DNA from: Chloroflexota bacterium
GTDB lineage: Bacteria; Chloroflexota; DTOL01; JACQYG01
DNA length: 5,802 nt
Direction of reading: 5' to 3'
Assembly (NCBI GenBank): GCA_016208345.1
Contig: JACQYG010000169.1
Span: forward strand, 1-5,802
Positions 5,329 to 5,802 of this stretch are shown piece by piece (the stretch's first letter is position 1; every line of letters begins with the position of its first letter). A program made the position numbers and the translations under genes. The notes under the pieces are model-generated. The model was not told the origin of the DNA. It ran no database searches and was given only the letters and a program-made list of their open reading frames with translations.

Positions 5329-5802
5329 CTACCACTCCCCCACCAGCTCGATCTCCAGTTCCAGCTCCAGGCCGAACCTCTCCCGCACCCGCGCCCGGGC
5401 CAGGTCAATGAGCGCCTTCACGTCAGCGGCCCGGGCCCGGCCCAGGTTCACGATGAAATTGGCGTGTCGAGGCGAGATCTGAGCGTCGCCAACCCGGTAT
5501 CCCTTTAGCCCGACCCGTTCGATGAGATAGCCCGCCGGATGGTGGGCGGTTCGCTTGAAGACACTGCCCGCGCTGGGCTCCTCGGGTTGGCGGGCCCGGC
5601 GGCTAAGGGTGTAGCCCCAGGACTTGCGCTCCAGCAGAGCGACTTCGCCCTGGCACAAGCCGACCTCGACCTGGGTGATGACGGGCCGGATCCCACCCTT
5701 CGGCCATCCCTTTAAACCGCTGGTGCGATAGCCAAAGCCAAGTTGCTCAGAGCCAAAGCGGGCCAGTTCGCCACCGGGTTGAAGCACCGTCGCCGCCACC
5801 AC
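5329..5802 (-). CDS. murB: UDP-N-acetylenolpyruvoylglucosamine reductase MurB, C-terminal part (5' end beyond window)
   Basis: MurB is the FAD- and NADPH-dependent enzyme that reduces UDP-GlcNAc-enolpyruvate to UDP-MurNAc. Only the last 157 residues are present. They carry FGYRTS (23-28, with the conserved Arg of the active site), GSVFK (79-83, whose Ser is the proton donor in the family), PAGYLIE (89-95), [22 protein letters not shown] (split here as [11 protein letters not shown] at 98-108 and [11 protein letters not shown] at 109-119), and the C-terminal LELEIELVG, where E150 fits the catalytic Glu. The N-terminal FAD-binding domain lies outside the window. The GTG codons at the right edge are internal valines and should not be taken as the start. 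The TAG stop at 5329 overlaps the Shine-Dalgarno site for ddl. Confidence 0.95.
   Translation of the reverse strand: MVAATVLQPGGELARFGSEQLGFGYRTSGLKGWPKGGIRPVITQVEVGLCQGEVALLERKSWGYTLSRRARQPEEPSAGSVFKRTAHHPAGYLIERVGLKGYRVGDAQISPRHANFIVNLGRARAADVKALIDLARARVRERFGLELELEIELVGEW

Noticed and set aside
5319..5408. Extended ddl start giving 30 extra residues (MTWPGRG...)
   Set aside because: This segment overlaps the end of murB out of frame, is Trp/Gly/Arg rich and unlike Ddl. The TTG at 5318 has a well-placed GAGG and the family N-terminus.

Overview
This window is a stretch of a bacterial division and cell-wall (dcw) cluster. All genes read on the minus strand, so in transcription order (from high to low coordinates) they are: murB (5' end outside the window), ddl, ftsQ, a small basic membrane protein (sbp, DUF1290), ftsA, ftsZ and the beginning of nrdR. 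The DNA is GC-rich, about 60% by eye, and several starts are GTG or TTG behind good Shine-Dalgarno sites. The presence of sbp, a monoderm-type gene order and the absence of the spoIIGA-sigE-sigG block after ftsZ point to a non-sporulating Gram-positive-like or Chloroflexota-like bacterium. The direct ftsZ-nrdR junction and the style of FtsZ and NrdR recall Dehalococcoidia-type Chloroflexota, but that placement is inference from memory and was not tested.

Layout. 5802-5329: C-terminal half of MurB. 5318-3330: one uninterrupted reading frame that encodes a nearly complete D-alanine--D-alanine ligase followed by a complete FtsQ. The two are joined because an exact 20-bp tandem duplication (4252-4291) shifts the ddl frame just before its stop codon. 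Removing one copy restores a canonical Ddl C-terminus with its own TGA at 4201-4203, 16 nt before an FtsQ ATG at 4184. 3328-3002: Sbp. 2977-1733: FtsA. 1732-1586: a 147-bp gap with a 21-bp palindrome and a likely ftsZ promoter. 1585-536: FtsZ. 535-188: a 348-bp gap with a long REP-like hairpin, a strong sigma-A-type promoter for nrdR and two NrdR-box-like operators. 187-1: N-terminal part of NrdR.

How the genes fit together. MurB and Ddl make cytoplasmic peptidoglycan precursors. FtsQ, FtsA and FtsZ are core divisome proteins, and Sbp is a conserved membrane partner of the cluster. FtsZ has its own candidate promoter, in addition to read-through from upstream. NrdR represses ribonucleotide reductase genes, and the operators over its own promoter suggest autoregulation and a co-transcribed reductase gene beyond the left edge. 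The standout observation is the Ddl-FtsQ fusion by tandem duplication. It may be a real recent mutation, a functional fusion, or an assembly error.
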